Source: Pseudomonas kielensis (GTDB lineage Bacteria; Pseudomonadota; Gammaproteobacteria; Pseudomonadales; Pseudomonadaceae). From it: 64,000 nucleotides of DNA. Below, piece after piece: positions 53,041 to 63,152 of the stretch. Under the pieces are notes generated by a model. That model was not told the DNA's origin and did not search any database. It saw nothing but the letters and a program-made list of their open reading frames with translations. The position numbers were made by a program, and so were the translations under genes. Where the stretch lies: assembly GCF_014236655.1 (NCBI RefSeq), contig NZ_JACMYG010000003.1:1-64000 (forward strand), read 5' to 3'. The number at the start of each line of letters is the position of its first letter. Position 1 is the stretch's first letter.

Positions 53041-54288
53041 ATGAACCGACTACTTAGCGGCGTTGCCACTGCCGTGGGCCTGGCGGTTGCGTTGCTGGCC
53101 AGCCCAGCGGTCCTGGCGGCGGACCCACAGCAGGTCAAGCAGGGCGAATACCTGGCGCGGGCGGCCGACTGCATGGCCTGCCACACCGCACCCGGTGGCG
53201 CGCCTTATGCCGGCGGCCTGCCGATCGTCTCGCCGTTCGGCACCATTTACGGCACCAACATCACGCCGGACAAGGAGCACGGCATCGGCCTGTACAGCGA
53301 TGACGAGTTCTTCGCCGCCTTGACCGAAGGCAAGCGGCGCGACGGCGCCAACCTGTACCCGGCAATGCCCTACACCTCCTATCACCTGATACCCCGTGCC
53401 GATTCCGACGCGATCCACGCGTACCTCAAGACGATCGCGCCGATCAATCGCGCGGCACCGGTGACCAGCCTGAGCTTCCCGTTCAACGTGCGCCTGGGCC
53501 TGATGGGCTGGAACATGCTCTACGCCAAGGACGTCAAGCTGGCACCGGCCGAAGGCAAGGGCGAGGCATGGAAACGTGGCCAGTACATGGTCGACGTGCT
53601 CGGTCACTGTGGCGAATGCCACACCCCGCGCGGCCTGCCCGGCGCCATGCAGCAGGACAAACGCATGATCGGCGGCCTGCTCAACGGCTACCTGGCGCCG
53701 AGCCTGCTGGCCAACGACCTGGCGGCTCGCGGCTGGAACCATCAGGACCTGAGCTCGTTCCTCAAGCATGGCATGAGCGCCCAGGGCACCATGTTCAACG
53801 AGATGTTCCCGGTGTTCCACAACAGCACCCAGCACCTCAGCGACCCGGACCTGGCGGCCATGGCCACCTTCCTGCTGGGCGAGCAGCCACCGCAACCCAA
53901 GGTGCTCACCGAGGTCAAGCTGGACCAGCTCACTGCCAGCGCCCAGCGCGGCCGCCAGGACTACCTGAACGTCTGCGCCGGTTGCCACGGCGGCAATGGT
54001 GAAGGCAAGCCGCACATCGCTGTGGCGATGCAAGGCAACACCACCTTGCGCCTGGAAGATCCGCGCAACCTGTTGCGGGTGATCGAGGACGGGATTGGCG
54101 AGCAGCAGTTCGCAGGATTCGAGCGCATGCAGCCGATGCCGGGTTTTGCCGACAAGTTGAGCACGCAGCAATCCACCGACCTGATCAACTACCTGCGCCA
54201 GGCCTGGGGCGGGCAACCGGCTGATCTGCTGATCAGCCAGATCGAACAACTGAAGGCAGAGGCTCCCGCGGAGCACAAGGCGCACTGA
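53041..54288 (+). CDS. triheme cytochrome c subunit
   Basis: A 415-residue exported cytochrome with a signal peptide (ATAVGLAVALLASPAVLAA) and three heme-binding motifs CMACH, CGECH and CAGCH, the pattern of membrane-associated alcohol and aldehyde dehydrogenase cytochromes. It accepts electrons from the 2Fe-2S subunit and passes them toward the respiratory chain. ATG 53041 follows the upstream stop by 2 bases with AAGGAGGG overlapping that stop. The arrangement resembles nicotinate and isoquinoline dehydrogenase-type operons. Confidence 0.92.
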   Translation: MNRLLSGVATAVGLAVALLASPAVLAADPQQVKQGEYLARAADCMACHTAPGGAPYAGGLPIVSPFGTIYGTNITPDKEHGIGLYSDDEFFAALTEGKRRDGANLYPAMPYTSYHLIPRADSDAIHAYLKTIAPINRAAPVTSLSFPFNVRLGLMGWNMLYAKDVKLAPAEGKGEAWKRGQYMVDVLGHCGECHTPRGLPGAMQQDKRMIGGLLNGYLAPSLLANDLAARGWNHQDLSSFLKHGMSAQGTMFNEMFPVFHNSTQHLSDPDLAAMATFLLGEQPPQPKVLTEVKLDQLTASAQRGRQDYLNVCAGCHGGNGEGKPHIAVAMQGNTTLRLEDPRNLLRVIEDGIGEQQFAGFERMQPMPGFADKLSTQQSTDLINYLRQAWGGQPADLLISQIEQLKAEAPAEHKAH

Positions 54289-54289
54289 T

Positions 54290-55261
54290 ATGCAGCATCT
54301 TGACCTGCAAGTGATACGGCGCGCGCTGGCCTGGTCCAGCGCGGGCCAACGTGTGTGGTTGTGCAGTGTGCTCAGTACCTACGGTTCGGCGCCTCGTGCG
54401 CCAGGCTCGATGCTGGCGGTCAACGACAGTGGGCACTGGATCGGTTCGTTGTCCGGTGGCTGTGTCGAGGACGACTTTCTCGAGCGCATGGCCGAAGGAC
54501 TGTTTGCCGAGGCCGTGACGGTGGTGCGCTACGGCGAGGGCGATGATCCGCGCTCCCAGGTGAAACTGCCCTGCGGCGGACTGCTGGATGTACTGGTGGA
54601 AAGGCTCGAGCCCGATTGCGAGGTCCAGGCTCACCTGCGTGAACTGGAGTCCGCGCTATTGGGCCAGCGCCGGCTGATCCGTGAAGTCGACCTGCAAAGC
54701 GGTGCTCGCGGCCTGCTGGTCGACCGCGAGCACGGGCCACGCATCGAGCGCGAAATCGATCGGGTGCGGTTGCGTGTCGGGGCGGCTCAACGGCTGTTGC
54801 TCGCCGGCTACTCCAGCGTGGCGCAGGCGTGCGCCGAGTTTGGGGTCGGCCTGGGGTTCGAGGTGATCCTCTGTGATCCCCGTGAGGAGGTGCTGGAGGG
54901 CGTGGTGCTGGAGCATGTGGAGATTCGCCGCCAGTTGCCCTCGGTGTTCATTGCCGAGGGCGGGTGCCACAGCGACACGGCGGTGGTCGCCTTGACCCAT
55001 GATCCGCGTATCGACGACCTGGCCATGATGGAAGCCGTACGCACCGATGCGTTTTACATCGGGGTCATGGGCTCCCTGCAAACCTCGCAGAAACGCTTCG
55101 AGCGCCTGCGCCGGATCGGTGGTCTGGGGGAGGCCGAGCTGGCGCGGATTCACGCGCCCATCGGCCTGAACCTGGGCAGCAAGACACCGGCGGAGATCGC
55201 CTTGGCGGTGCTGGCCGACATTCTGCGAATTCGCAGCGGTATCGCCCGGAATCAGCTCTGA
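54290..55261 (+). CDS. XdhC/CoxI-family molybdenum enzyme maturation protein
   Basis: A 323-residue XdhC-like protein. The amino-terminal part has GSAPRAPGSMLAV and GSLSGGCVEDDFLE with the family cysteine; the second half is a Rossmann-like domain (LLAGYSSVAQACAEF, IGVMGSLQTSQKRFERL). Such proteins bind and modify or insert the molybdenum cofactor. It follows the cytochrome by one base, which ties the enzyme to dedicated maturation. Confidence 0.9.
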   Translation: MQHLDLQVIRRALAWSSAGQRVWLCSVLSTYGSAPRAPGSMLAVNDSGHWIGSLSGGCVEDDFLERMAEGLFAEAVTVVRYGEGDDPRSQVKLPCGGLLDVLVERLEPDCEVQAHLRELESALLGQRRLIREVDLQSGARGLLVDREHGPRIEREIDRVRLRVGAAQRLLLAGYSSVAQACAEFGVGLGFEVILCDPREEVLEGVVLEHVEIRRQLPSVFIAEGGCHSDTAVVALTHDPRIDDLAMMEAVRTDAFYIGVMGSLQTSQKRFERLRRIGGLGEAELARIHAPIGLNLGSKTPAEIALAVLADILRIRSGIARNQL

Positions 55262-55297
55262 TTACCGGTGCTGCACACGGCCCTCAAAGCGCTCGGC

Positions 55298-55528
55298 TCA
55301 GCGGAAGCGTGGCAGGGGCCGGTCCAGCGGTTTGAGCGAGGTCAGCGCGTTCTGGATCAGCGGCGCGTCCTTCTCGATGTCTTGCAGGCGGTCGCGGATT
55401 TTCATCGCCGTGGGATGGCCGTCATGTTTGTCGACCCAGTCGGCGATTTCCTTGCATGCCGCCGTCAGGCGCGTTTGGCGCGAGTCGAGCAACGTCAGCA
55501 GGGTGGTGATGGACTCTTTTTCGGACAT
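55298..55528 (-). CDS. small helical protein, unknown function
   Basis: A 76-residue helical protein (TTLLTLLDSRQTRLTAACKE, MKIRDRLQDIEKDAPLIQNA). GGAGGTG lies 6 bases before ATG 55528; the earlier ATG 55543 overlaps that site and is unlikely. It resembles the 69-residue protein at 42667-42876. Function unknown. Confidence 0.72.
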   Translation of the reverse strand: MSEKESITTLLTLLDSRQTRLTAACKEIADWVDKHDGHPTAMKIRDRLQDIEKDAPLIQNALTSLKPLDRPLPRFR

Positions 55529-55596
55529 GGAAAACACCTCCATTAGTCGAGTAGCGTGGCAAAGGACAACACAGCGCTCGCCCGGTGCATAACCTT

Positions 55597-55621
55597 GTAG
55601 GAGCGAGCCTGCTCGCGATGG
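55597..55621. repeat. single REP element
   Basis: GTAGGAGCGAGC-CTGCTCGCGATGG, the same kind of palindrome as at 40745. It lies in the gap between the small helical gene and the ABC-F gene. A clear opposite-oriented partner was not seen within 200 bp. Confidence 0.65.
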
Positions 55622-55777
55622 ACGTCGACGATAATGCGCGGTGCTTGATCAACCGCGTTGTTCTCGGGCTCATCGCTGCAAGTATAGACCCCGTCGTGGA
55701 ACGGGATTGTTGCCCCCATCAACTATAGATCCCGCTGCAAAACCTGCAAAAACCCCACGTGCTGTTCGTCGCCTGAT

Positions 55778-57430
55778 TCAGCCTGGCAGCGTCTGGCCGA
55801 CCTCTTGCAGCTGCCAGCCGTGTGCGCTCCAGTGCAGGTGGTGGGTGGGTTGCAGGGCCTGGAGAAAAGCGGCGTCGTGGGAGGCGGCGATGAGCGCTCC
55901 GCCAAAACCGCGCAAGGCCTGTTCCAGGGCCTGTACGGAATCCAGGTCGAGGTGATTGGTGGGTTCGTCGAGCAGCAGCAACTGCGCGGGGGTATTGCCC
56001 CACGATGCGATCGCCAGGGCGGCCTTGAGGCGCTCGCCACCGCTGAGCTGACCCGTGGGCACGTGCACTCGCCGGGCGTCCAGTTGCAACTGCGCCAGGC
56101 GGCTACGCACGGCCCCCTCGGACAGCGGGGTGTCCAGCAGATTCAACTGCTCGACCACCGAGCGCTCGGGGTCCAGCAACGTCAGGTGCTGATCCAGGTA
56201 GGCACTGGGGACGTAGGTCTGGCACTGGCCGCTGACGGCGGCGCAGTGACCGGCGAGCATTTTGAGCAGGGTCGATTTACCGCAACCGTTGGGACCACTG
56301 AGCGCCACCCGCACAGGCCCCACCAGCGTCAGGTCGAGCTGACTGCCCGGCGTTTGCCGGGGTAGCCACGGCAACTGCGCCGCCACCAGGCGGATGACTT
56401 GCCGGCTGTTGGGCACTGCGGTGCCGGGCAAGGGGATCAGCACCGGCTCATTGGGGATGACCCGTGCATGGGCCTCGCGGACCTGGGCGTTGAGCTCGGT
56501 TTTGCAGGCTTGGTGGGCCTGTCGCACGTGCCCCATGATCTCGCTGGCGCGGCCTTTCATGGTGGCCCGCTCGAAGCGCGAGACGTTGGCGGTCTGCGCC
56601 TGCTTGCGCGATCCGGCTGCGTGGCGGGTGATGGTGTCGTGTTCGCGCTGCAGGCGTTGCAGTTCGCGGCGGCGCTGGCTGCGACTGTGCTCCAGTGCCG
56701 CGTGGGCCGCCGCTTGCACCACCGAGCGCTGTTGCAGGTAGGCCGCGTAGTTGCCACCGAACACCTGCACCCCCAAGGGCGACAGTTCGACGATGCGTTG
56801 CACGCTGTCGAGCAGGCGCCGGTCGTGACTGACCAGGATCAGGCCACCGCGCCAGGCGGCCAGTTGCGCCATCAACCAGTGCCGACCCGAAGCGTCCAGG
56901 TGATTGCTTGGCTCATCCAGCACCAGTAAGCCGGCCTGGCTGATAAAGGCGCCGATCAGGGCGATCCGCGCACGTTGACCACCACTGAGGGCGGCCATCG
57001 GCTGCTGCGCCGTGAGCCCGGCGAGTCCGGCCTGGGCCAGCATGGATGCGAAGCGCTCGGCCAGGTCCCAGCGCTCGGCAACGTCCTCCAGATCCTGGGC
57101 GCGAGCATGACCGGCGGCCAGGCGGGCGAGCGCATCGAGGGTGCTGGCGACGCCTGCCGCCTGGGCGACAGTCTGGCCGTCGACGCACGGGGGTTCCTGT
57201 GCCACATAGGCGACGCTGGCGTGGCAGTTCAGGGTTCCGGCGCTGGGTTGCAGTTGGCCGCTGATCAGTCGGGCGAGCACGGATTTGCCGCTGCCATTAC
57301 GGCCCACAATGGCCGTGGGGCGCTGGTTGAGGCGCAGATCGAGGGCATCGAACAGGCAGTCGCCATCGGCAAACTGAAAGCTGAGTTGGTTCAGGGTAAC
57401 GAGTGCAGGTAGACGCGTGACGTGAGTCAT
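55778..57430 (-). CDS. ABC-F family ATPase
   Basis: A 550-residue protein with two nucleotide-binding domains and no membrane helices. First domain: GRNGSGKS, LSGGQRARIAL and LLVLDEPSNHLD; second: GPNGCGKST, LSGGERLKAALAI and LLLLDEPTNHLD. The linker between them is charged and helical (LEHSRSQRRRELQRLQREHD). ABC-F proteins act on ribosomes rather than in transport. ATG 57430 follows GGAGGTG; the frame continues to 57493 without a site. Confidence 0.9.
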   Translation of the reverse strand: MTHVTRLPALVTLNQLSFQFADGDCLFDALDLRLNQRPTAIVGRNGSGKSVLARLISGQLQPSAGTLNCHASVAYVAQEPPCVDGQTVAQAAGVASTLDALARLAAGHARAQDLEDVAERWDLAERFASMLAQAGLAGLTAQQPMAALSGGQRARIALIGAFISQAGLLVLDEPSNHLDASGRHWLMAQLAAWRGGLILVSHDRRLLDSVQRIVELSPLGVQVFGGNYAAYLQQRSVVQAAAHAALEHSRSQRRRELQRLQREHDTITRHAAGSRKQAQTANVSRFERATMKGRASEIMGHVRQAHQACKTELNAQVREAHARVIPNEPVLIPLPGTAVPNSRQVIRLVAAQLPWLPRQTPGSQLDLTLVGPVRVALSGPNGCGKSTLLKMLAGHCAAVSGQCQTYVPSAYLDQHLTLLDPERSVVEQLNLLDTPLSEGAVRSRLAQLQLDARRVHVPTGQLSGGERLKAALAIASWGNTPAQLLLLDEPTNHLDLDSVQALEQALRGFGGALIAASHDAAFLQALQPTHHLHWSAHGWQLQEVGQTLPG

Positions 57431-57574
57431 AGCACCTCCAAAAAATGTCGGAAAAGGCCAACAAGTGCCCCAGGCAGCTTGTTGCGCATACATTTTTGAA
57501 AGGCTTAGTTGTTCACGGCGAAAGATCGTCCTGCAGTAGGGAAGGCGGCCAGCCTAGCTTAGATCGGCAAGGCC

Positions 57575-58612
57575 TTACAAGTCCTGTGGCTTTTGCGAGA
57601 GCGTTTGCAGGAACATCATCAGCCCGACTTCTTCGCGGTTCAGGTGCTTGCGTTGGCGTGGCTTGGGCAGTTGCGCCAGGGTGCCGAGCAGGTAGCTGTC
57701 GAGCACGGCCGGATGGATGTAGCACTTGCGGCACACGGCAGGGGTGTTGCCCAGTTCCTTGGCAATGCGCTTGACCATCTCGACGATGTGCTGCCTGGCG
57801 TCGGTCGCCGACTCCCAGGGCAACTCGCGCAGCGCCGACAGGGCCAGGCTGCTGCCGGCCCAGGTGCGGTAGTCCTTGGCGGTGAAGTCGCCCGCCGTCA
57901 CTTCATGCAGGTAGGCGTTGATGTCCGAGGAGGTCACGGTGTGCCGTTGCCCGTCTTCGTCCAGGTACTGGAACAGGTCTTGCCCGGGGATTTCCAGGCA
58001 GCGCTTGATGATCCGGGCCAGGCGCCGGTCCTTGACGGTGATCTGGTGTTCGATACCGCTCTTGCCGCGAAACTGGAAGGCGATCGCGCTGCCGTTCAGC
58101 GACACATGCCGGGTGCGTAAGGTGGTCAGGCCGTAGGAGCGGTTCTGCCGGGCATATTGGCTGTTGCCAACGCGGATCAAGGTGGTGTCGAGCAGGCTGA
58201 TGACCGTGGCCATGACCTTGTCGCGGCCATGCCCCGGGCTGGCCAGTTGCGCTTCCAGATGGCGGCGCAGCTTGGGCAGTGCCAGGCCGAACTCCAGCAG
58301 GCGCGAATACTTGTCGCCATCGCGCACTTCCCGCCAGCGCGGGTGATAGCGGTATTGCTTGCGCCCCCGGGCATCGCGGCCAGTGGCCTGCAAATGGCCG
58401 TGGGGGTCGGCACAGATCCACACGTCGGTGTAGGCGGGAGGCACGGCGAGGGCGTTGAGGCGTTTGACTTCCACCGGGTCGGTAATGCGCTGACCAGCCA
58501 CGTCGAGATAACAGAACTGGCCGCGCAGGATTGTGCGGCGGATACCCGGCTGCGTGTCATCGACATAGTGCAGGTCCGGTGGCAGCGAGTCGGCGGGGGT
58601 GAGGTCCGGCAT
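57575..58612 (-). CDS. DNA topoisomerase IB
   Basis: A 345-residue bacterial type IB topoisomerase. The conserved core RVGNSQYARQNRSYGLTTLR, the following KDYRTWAGS and the late catalytic tyrosine in CRKCYIHPAVLD are in place, as is the HLGP-like amino domain (GRKQYRYHPRWREVRD). It relaxes supercoils by forming a 3'-phosphotyrosine bond. Start ATG 58612; it is downstream of and on the same strand as modC. Confidence 0.92.
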   Translation of the reverse strand: MPDLTPADSLPPDLHYVDDTQPGIRRTILRGQFCYLDVAGQRITDPVEVKRLNALAVPPAYTDVWICADPHGHLQATGRDARGRKQYRYHPRWREVRDGDKYSRLLEFGLALPKLRRHLEAQLASPGHGRDKVMATVISLLDTTLIRVGNSQYARQNRSYGLTTLRTRHVSLNGSAIAFQFRGKSGIEHQITVKDRRLARIIKRCLEIPGQDLFQYLDEDGQRHTVTSSDINAYLHEVTAGDFTAKDYRTWAGSSLALSALRELPWESATDARQHIVEMVKRIAKELGNTPAVCRKCYIHPAVLDSYLLGTLAQLPKPRQRKHLNREEVGLMMFLQTLSQKPQDL

Positions 58613-58678
58613 GGCGCTGGGTCCTTGGGCGGGCGGGTATAGCCATTGACCGCAGGCGTCGGCGGTCGTGCCAACGGG

Positions 58679-59767
58679 TTACGCCAGCACCGCCACGGCC
58701 TTGATCTGCGCCCACAGCGCCTGGCCGGGATGCAGTTGCAGATGGTCCCGGGAAAAGCGCGTGATGCGCGCCAGCAGCGGCGTACCGGCGGCATCCAGGC
58801 GCACCAGCACATGGGCGGCGTTATCGGCGGCGATTTCGCTGACCACCGTCACCGGCAGCCGATTGAGGATGCTGCTCTGTTCGCCGGCGTGCAGGCTCAG
58901 GCTGACATCGCGGGCCTGGACCTTGAAGCGCAATGGTTTGCCCAGGGCCAGCGGCAGATGGGCCACCCGCACGCTCAATTGGCTGTTGGGCAGTTGCAGG
59001 GTCAGCAGTTGATAGTCGAGGTCGTAGTCGGTGACCTGGCCGTCGATCACCACGCCGGCATCGTCGCCCAGGGCCAGCGGCAGGTCCAGCCGGGCCAGGG
59101 TTTCGCCCACCGGGCCACTGGCCAGGGCCTTGCCGGCGCTGAGCAGGACGATATGGTCGGCCAGGCGCGCGACTTCGTCCTGGGAATGACTGACGTACAG
59201 CACCGGAATGTCCAGTTCGTCGTGCAGCCGTTCGAGGTACGGCAGGATCTCGCTTTTGCGCTGGGAATCCAGAGCCGCCAGGGGTTCGTCCATCAGCAGC
59301 AACCGCGGGCTGGTGAGCAACGCCCGGGCGATGCCGACGCGCTGGCGCTCACCGCCGGAGAGGTGTTGCGGATGGCGATCGAGCAGGTGGCCGATCCCCA
59401 GCAACTGCGTGGCATGGGCCATGTCGACCCGGCGTTGCGCGCGCGGTATACGCCGCCAGCCGAACTCCAGGTTGGCCAGCACCGACAGGTGGGGAAACAG
59501 GCTGGCTTCCTGGAACACATAACCCAGCGCCCGCTTGTGGGGTGGCACAAACCGTTTGTGGTGGCTGTCCTGCCAGACTTCGTCATTTATCTGCACAAAC
59601 CCCTGTTCGGCCCGTTCCAGCCCGGCGATGCAACGCAGGCAGGTGGTCTTGCCGGAGCCCGAGTGGCCATACAGCGCAGTGACTCCGCGCCCGGGCAGGT
59701 CGAGGTCGACATCCAGGGAAAAATCCGGGTAGTGCAGTTGCAGGCGCACGTGAATCGCGTCGTTCAT
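58679..59767 (-). CDS. modC: molybdate ABC transporter ATPase
   Basis: A 362-residue ATPase. Walker A is GHSGSGKTT, the signature [15 protein letters not shown] and Walker [13 protein letters not shown]. The carboxy-terminal part from about residue 290 has the Mop/TOBE fold that binds oxyanions ([20 protein letters not shown]). It energises molybdate uptake. Its start is 4 bp from the modB stop. Confidence 0.93.
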   Translation of the reverse strand: MNDAIHVRLQLHYPDFSLDVDLDLPGRGVTALYGHSGSGKTTCLRCIAGLERAEQGFVQINDEVWQDSHHKRFVPPHKRALGYVFQEASLFPHLSVLANLEFGWRRIPRAQRRVDMAHATQLLGIGHLLDRHPQHLSGGERQRVGIARALLTSPRLLLMDEPLAALDSQRKSEILPYLERLHDELDIPVLYVSHSQDEVARLADHIVLLSAGKALASGPVGETLARLDLPLALGDDAGVVIDGQVTDYDLDYQLLTLQLPNSQLSVRVAHLPLALGKPLRFKVQARDVSLSLHAGEQSSILNRLPVTVVSEIAADNAAHVLVRLDAAGTPLLARITRFSRDHLQLHPGQALWAQIKAVAVLA

Positions 59768-59770
59768 CGG

Positions 59771-60451
59771 TCAGCTCCAGCCGGTTTTGGTCTTGCGGCT
59801 GGAGTACAGCGCCAGCAACACCAGGAACGAGAACACCAGCATCGCCCCGGCGAGCCAATGGGCTTGGGCATATTCCATGGCCTCGACGTGGTCGTAAATC
59901 TGCACCGACACCACTCGGGTCTTGTCCGGGATATTGCCGCCGATCATCAGCACCACGCCGAACTCACCCACGGTGTGAGCGAAACCCAGAATGGCGGCGG
60001 TGATGAACCCGGGGCGGGCCAGGGGCAGGATCACACTGAAAAAGGTGTCCCAAGGGTTGGCGCGCAAGGTCGCCGCCACTTCCAGGGGCCGGGTGCCGAT
60101 TGCTGAAAAGGCGTTCTGCAGAGGTTGGACCACGAAGGGCATCGAGTAGATTACCGAGCCGATCACCAGGCCGGTAAAGCTGAAGGTCAGGGTGCCCAGG
60201 CCCAGGGCCTGGGTGAACTGGCCGAGAAAACCGTTGGGGCCCAGGGTCAGCAGCAGGTAGAAGCCGATGACCGTGGGAGGCAGCACCAGGGGCAGGGCGA
60301 CGATCGCCCCGACCGGGCCGCGCAACCAGGAGCGGGTGCGCGCCAGCCACAACGCAATCGGAGTGCCGATGATCAGCAGAATCACGGTGGTCAGGGACGC
60401 CAGTTTGACGGTCAGCCAGATGGCGGCAAAGTCGGCACTCGATAGGGTCAT
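59771..60451 (-). CDS. modB: molybdate ABC transporter permease
   Basis: A 226-residue permease with five or six helices and the cytoplasmic loop [40 protein letters not shown] is the usual ModB segment. It forms the channel as a dimer. Its ATG directly follows the modA stop, with no gap. Confidence 0.93.
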   Translation of the reverse strand: MTLSSADFAAIWLTVKLASLTTVILLIIGTPIALWLARTRSWLRGPVGAIVALPLVLPPTVIGFYLLLTLGPNGFLGQFTQALGLGTLTFSFTGLVIGSVIYSMPFVVQPLQNAFSAIGTRPLEVAATLRANPWDTFFSVILPLARPGFITAAILGFAHTVGEFGVVLMIGGNIPDKTRVVSVQIYDHVEAMEYAQAHWLAGAMLVFSFLVLLALYSSRKTKTGWS

Positions 60452-61273
<822 letters not shown>

Positions 61274-61348
61274 TCAGCGATGAACGGAACTCTTCAGGGC
61301 GGGCTGATTGAGAGGTTGTATACAATTTTCTTGCCGCACCGCGCCTTT

Positions 61349-61470
61349 GTAGCCGCTGCCGCAGGCTGCGTTGGGTTGCGCAGCGAACCCAACGGTATTG
61401 CCAAGTCGAATGAACGTCCTGCGGCCGTTGACGCAGCCTCGCGTTGCTCGACAGCTGCTACGGGATCTCA
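61349..61470. repeat. second type of REP pair
   Basis: GTAGCCGCTGCCGCAGGCTGCG (first 20 bases shown in part: GTAGCCGCTG-CCGCAGGC) begins the block at 61350 and an inverted counterpart, CGCAGCC-TCGC followed by ACAGCTGCTAC, closes it near 61463. It fills the gap between modA and the flavin oxidoreductase and differs in sequence from the REP at 40745. Confidence 0.6.
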
Positions 61471-62532
61471 TCGGCGAGTGATCAGGGTCAACGCTTGCGC
61501 GGCCAGGCGTCGGGTCAGTTCGCCCGTGGGCAGTTCGATGCCCAGGTGCACGGCTTGACCGGCCCATAGGTTGCTGAAGTCCGCTTCACCCTGGGCGCGC
61601 AGCGGCAGCAAAGCGCCACCGGCCAGCGGGAAGGCCGGGGCTTGCGGGCAGATCGGGCCGAGCTCGCGCATGACCCGATTGATAATGCCCCGGGCCGGGC
61701 GTCCGGTGAAAATGTTGGTGATCGCGGTGTCGCTGTCCTTGGCGGTCCGCAGGGCGCGGTAGTGCGAGGCGCTGACCTTGGCTTGTGGAGTGAACAGGTA
61801 GGCGGTGCCCAGTTGCACGGCCGAAGCGCCGAGGGCGAACGCGGCGGCAATCCCGCGGGCATCGCCAATACCGCCGGCCGCGATCACCGGCACGCTGACC
61901 GCGTCGACCACTTGCGGCACCAGGGCCAAGGTGCCGACCTGGCTGCTCAGGTCCTCGCTGAGAAACATCCCGCGATGGCCGCCAGCCTCGTAGCCCATGG
62001 CGATGATCGCGTCACAGCCATGCTGTTGCAGCCAGATTGCCTCATCCACCGTGGTCGCCGACGACAGCACCTTGGCGCCCGTGGCCTTGACCCGATCGAG
62101 CAGGGATTTTTCCGGCAGGCCAAAGTGAAAACTCACCACTTTGGGGCGAAACTCCTCGACCACCGCACACGCGGCGGCGTCGAAGGGCGCGCGGTTGGAG
62201 ACCGGGGTTGGCGCCTCGACATCCACCCCGAGTTCGCGGTAGTAGGGTTCCAGCAGCTGTTTCCATTGCCGCGCGCGCAACTCGTCGGCAACGGGCGGCT
62301 GATGACAGAAGAAGTTCACATTGAACGGACGCTGGCTGTGCTGGCCGATAATCGTCAGTTCTTCGCGCAACTGCTCGACACTCAGCATCGCTGCCGGCAT
62401 CGAACCCAGGCCGCCGGCGTTACTGGCCTCGATGACCATGGCCGAGCCGGTCGCGCCGGCCATGGGGGCCTGGATGATCGGCAACTCGATGCCGAGCAGG
62501 TCAAGAATGCGGGTGTCTGGCCATTGGCTCAT
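61468..62532 (-). CDS. nitronate monooxygenase-like FMN oxidoreductase
   Basis: A 354-residue TIM-barrel flavoprotein. PIIQAPMAGATGSAMVIEAS at the start, NVNFFCHQPP, GYEAGGHRG and VIAAGGIGDARGIAAAFALG are hallmark FMN- and phosphate-binding segments of the 2-nitropropane dioxygenase/nitronate monooxygenase family. It may oxidise alkyl nitronates or act as a quinone reductase. ATG 62532 fits the family start; the frame continues 19 codons further upstream. Confidence 0.88.
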   Translation of the reverse strand: MSQWPDTRILDLLGIELPIIQAPMAGATGSAMVIEASNAGGLGSMPAAMLSVEQLREELTIIGQHSQRPFNVNFFCHQPPVADELRARQWKQLLEPYYRELGVDVEAPTPVSNRAPFDAAACAVVEEFRPKVVSFHFGLPEKSLLDRVKATGAKVLSSATTVDEAIWLQQHGCDAIIAMGYEAGGHRGMFLSEDLSSQVGTLALVPQVVDAVSVPVIAAGGIGDARGIAAAFALGASAVQLGTAYLFTPQAKVSASHYRALRTAKDSDTAITNIFTGRPARGIINRVMRELGPICPQAPAFPLAGGALLPLRAQGEADFSNLWAGQAVHLGIELPTGELTRRLAAQALTLITRR

Positions 62533-62693
62533 CAGCAGAGTGCTCCGGTTGGAAATCGGGTGAGGGGCCTTGGCATCATTGACAGCCATTGGCGGTCTTT
62601 GGGTAGAAGCCGTCGCCGAGGGCGAAAATCATAAACTTCTCCTGTAACGTCGAGGATGAATTTTTTACCAGCTTGATCAAGGAGGGAGTGCTC

Positions 62694-63152
62694 ATGAGCA
62701 TCAAACAACTGGAAGTGCTGCCGTTTCGCGTGTCAGGTTTGCGTGTGCGCACGCTCAATGCGGCGGAGCAACAGACGGCAACCGCACGTATCGGCCCGAT
62801 GTGGGGGCGATTTTTCAGCGAAGGTCTGTACGAAAAAATACCGGGTAAAACCCCAGACTCCCTGGTGTATGGCGTGTACAGCAACTATGAGTCCGACGCG
62901 AGCGGCTCGTTTGATGTGCTGGCCGGAGTCAGGGTCAATGAGCCCGAGGCGCAATACGCAAGCATCGAGGTACAAGGCGGGCAATACCTGGTGTTCGATG
63001 CCCAGGGTGCGATGCCGGGCGCGGTGATCGAGGCCTGGGGCCGGGTGTGGGGGTATTTCGAGGCGCATCCGCAGATCAAGCGCCGCTTCGCCACAGACTT
63101 CGAAGCCTACACCGGTCCCGACAGCGTGGCGGTGCACATCGGGATTTTCTAG
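62694..63152 (+). CDS. GyrI-like small-molecule-binding protein
   Basis: A 152-residue protein of the effector-binding (GyrI/Rob C-terminal) fold. Typical signs are FRVSGLRVRTLNAAEQQTA, LVYGVYSNYESDASGSFDV, the strand VQGGQYLVFDAQG and the closing FEAYTG region. It binds small hydrophobic or cationic ligands. GGAGGGAG precedes ATG 62694. Its stop overlaps the convergent Ada-type gene by 4 bp. Confidence 0.85.
   Translation: MSIKQLEVLPFRVSGLRVRTLNAAEQQTATARIGPMWGRFFSEGLYEKIPGKTPDSLVYGVYSNYESDASGSFDVLAGVRVNEPEAQYASIEVQGGQYLVFDAQGAMPGAVIEAWGRVWGYFEAHPQIKRRFATDFEAYTGPDSVAVHIGIF

Noticed and set aside
53050..54285. A 411-codon antisense frame over the cytochrome c gene
   Set aside because: The sense strand carries a signal peptide and three CxxCH motifs; the antisense frame has none of the features of a real protein.
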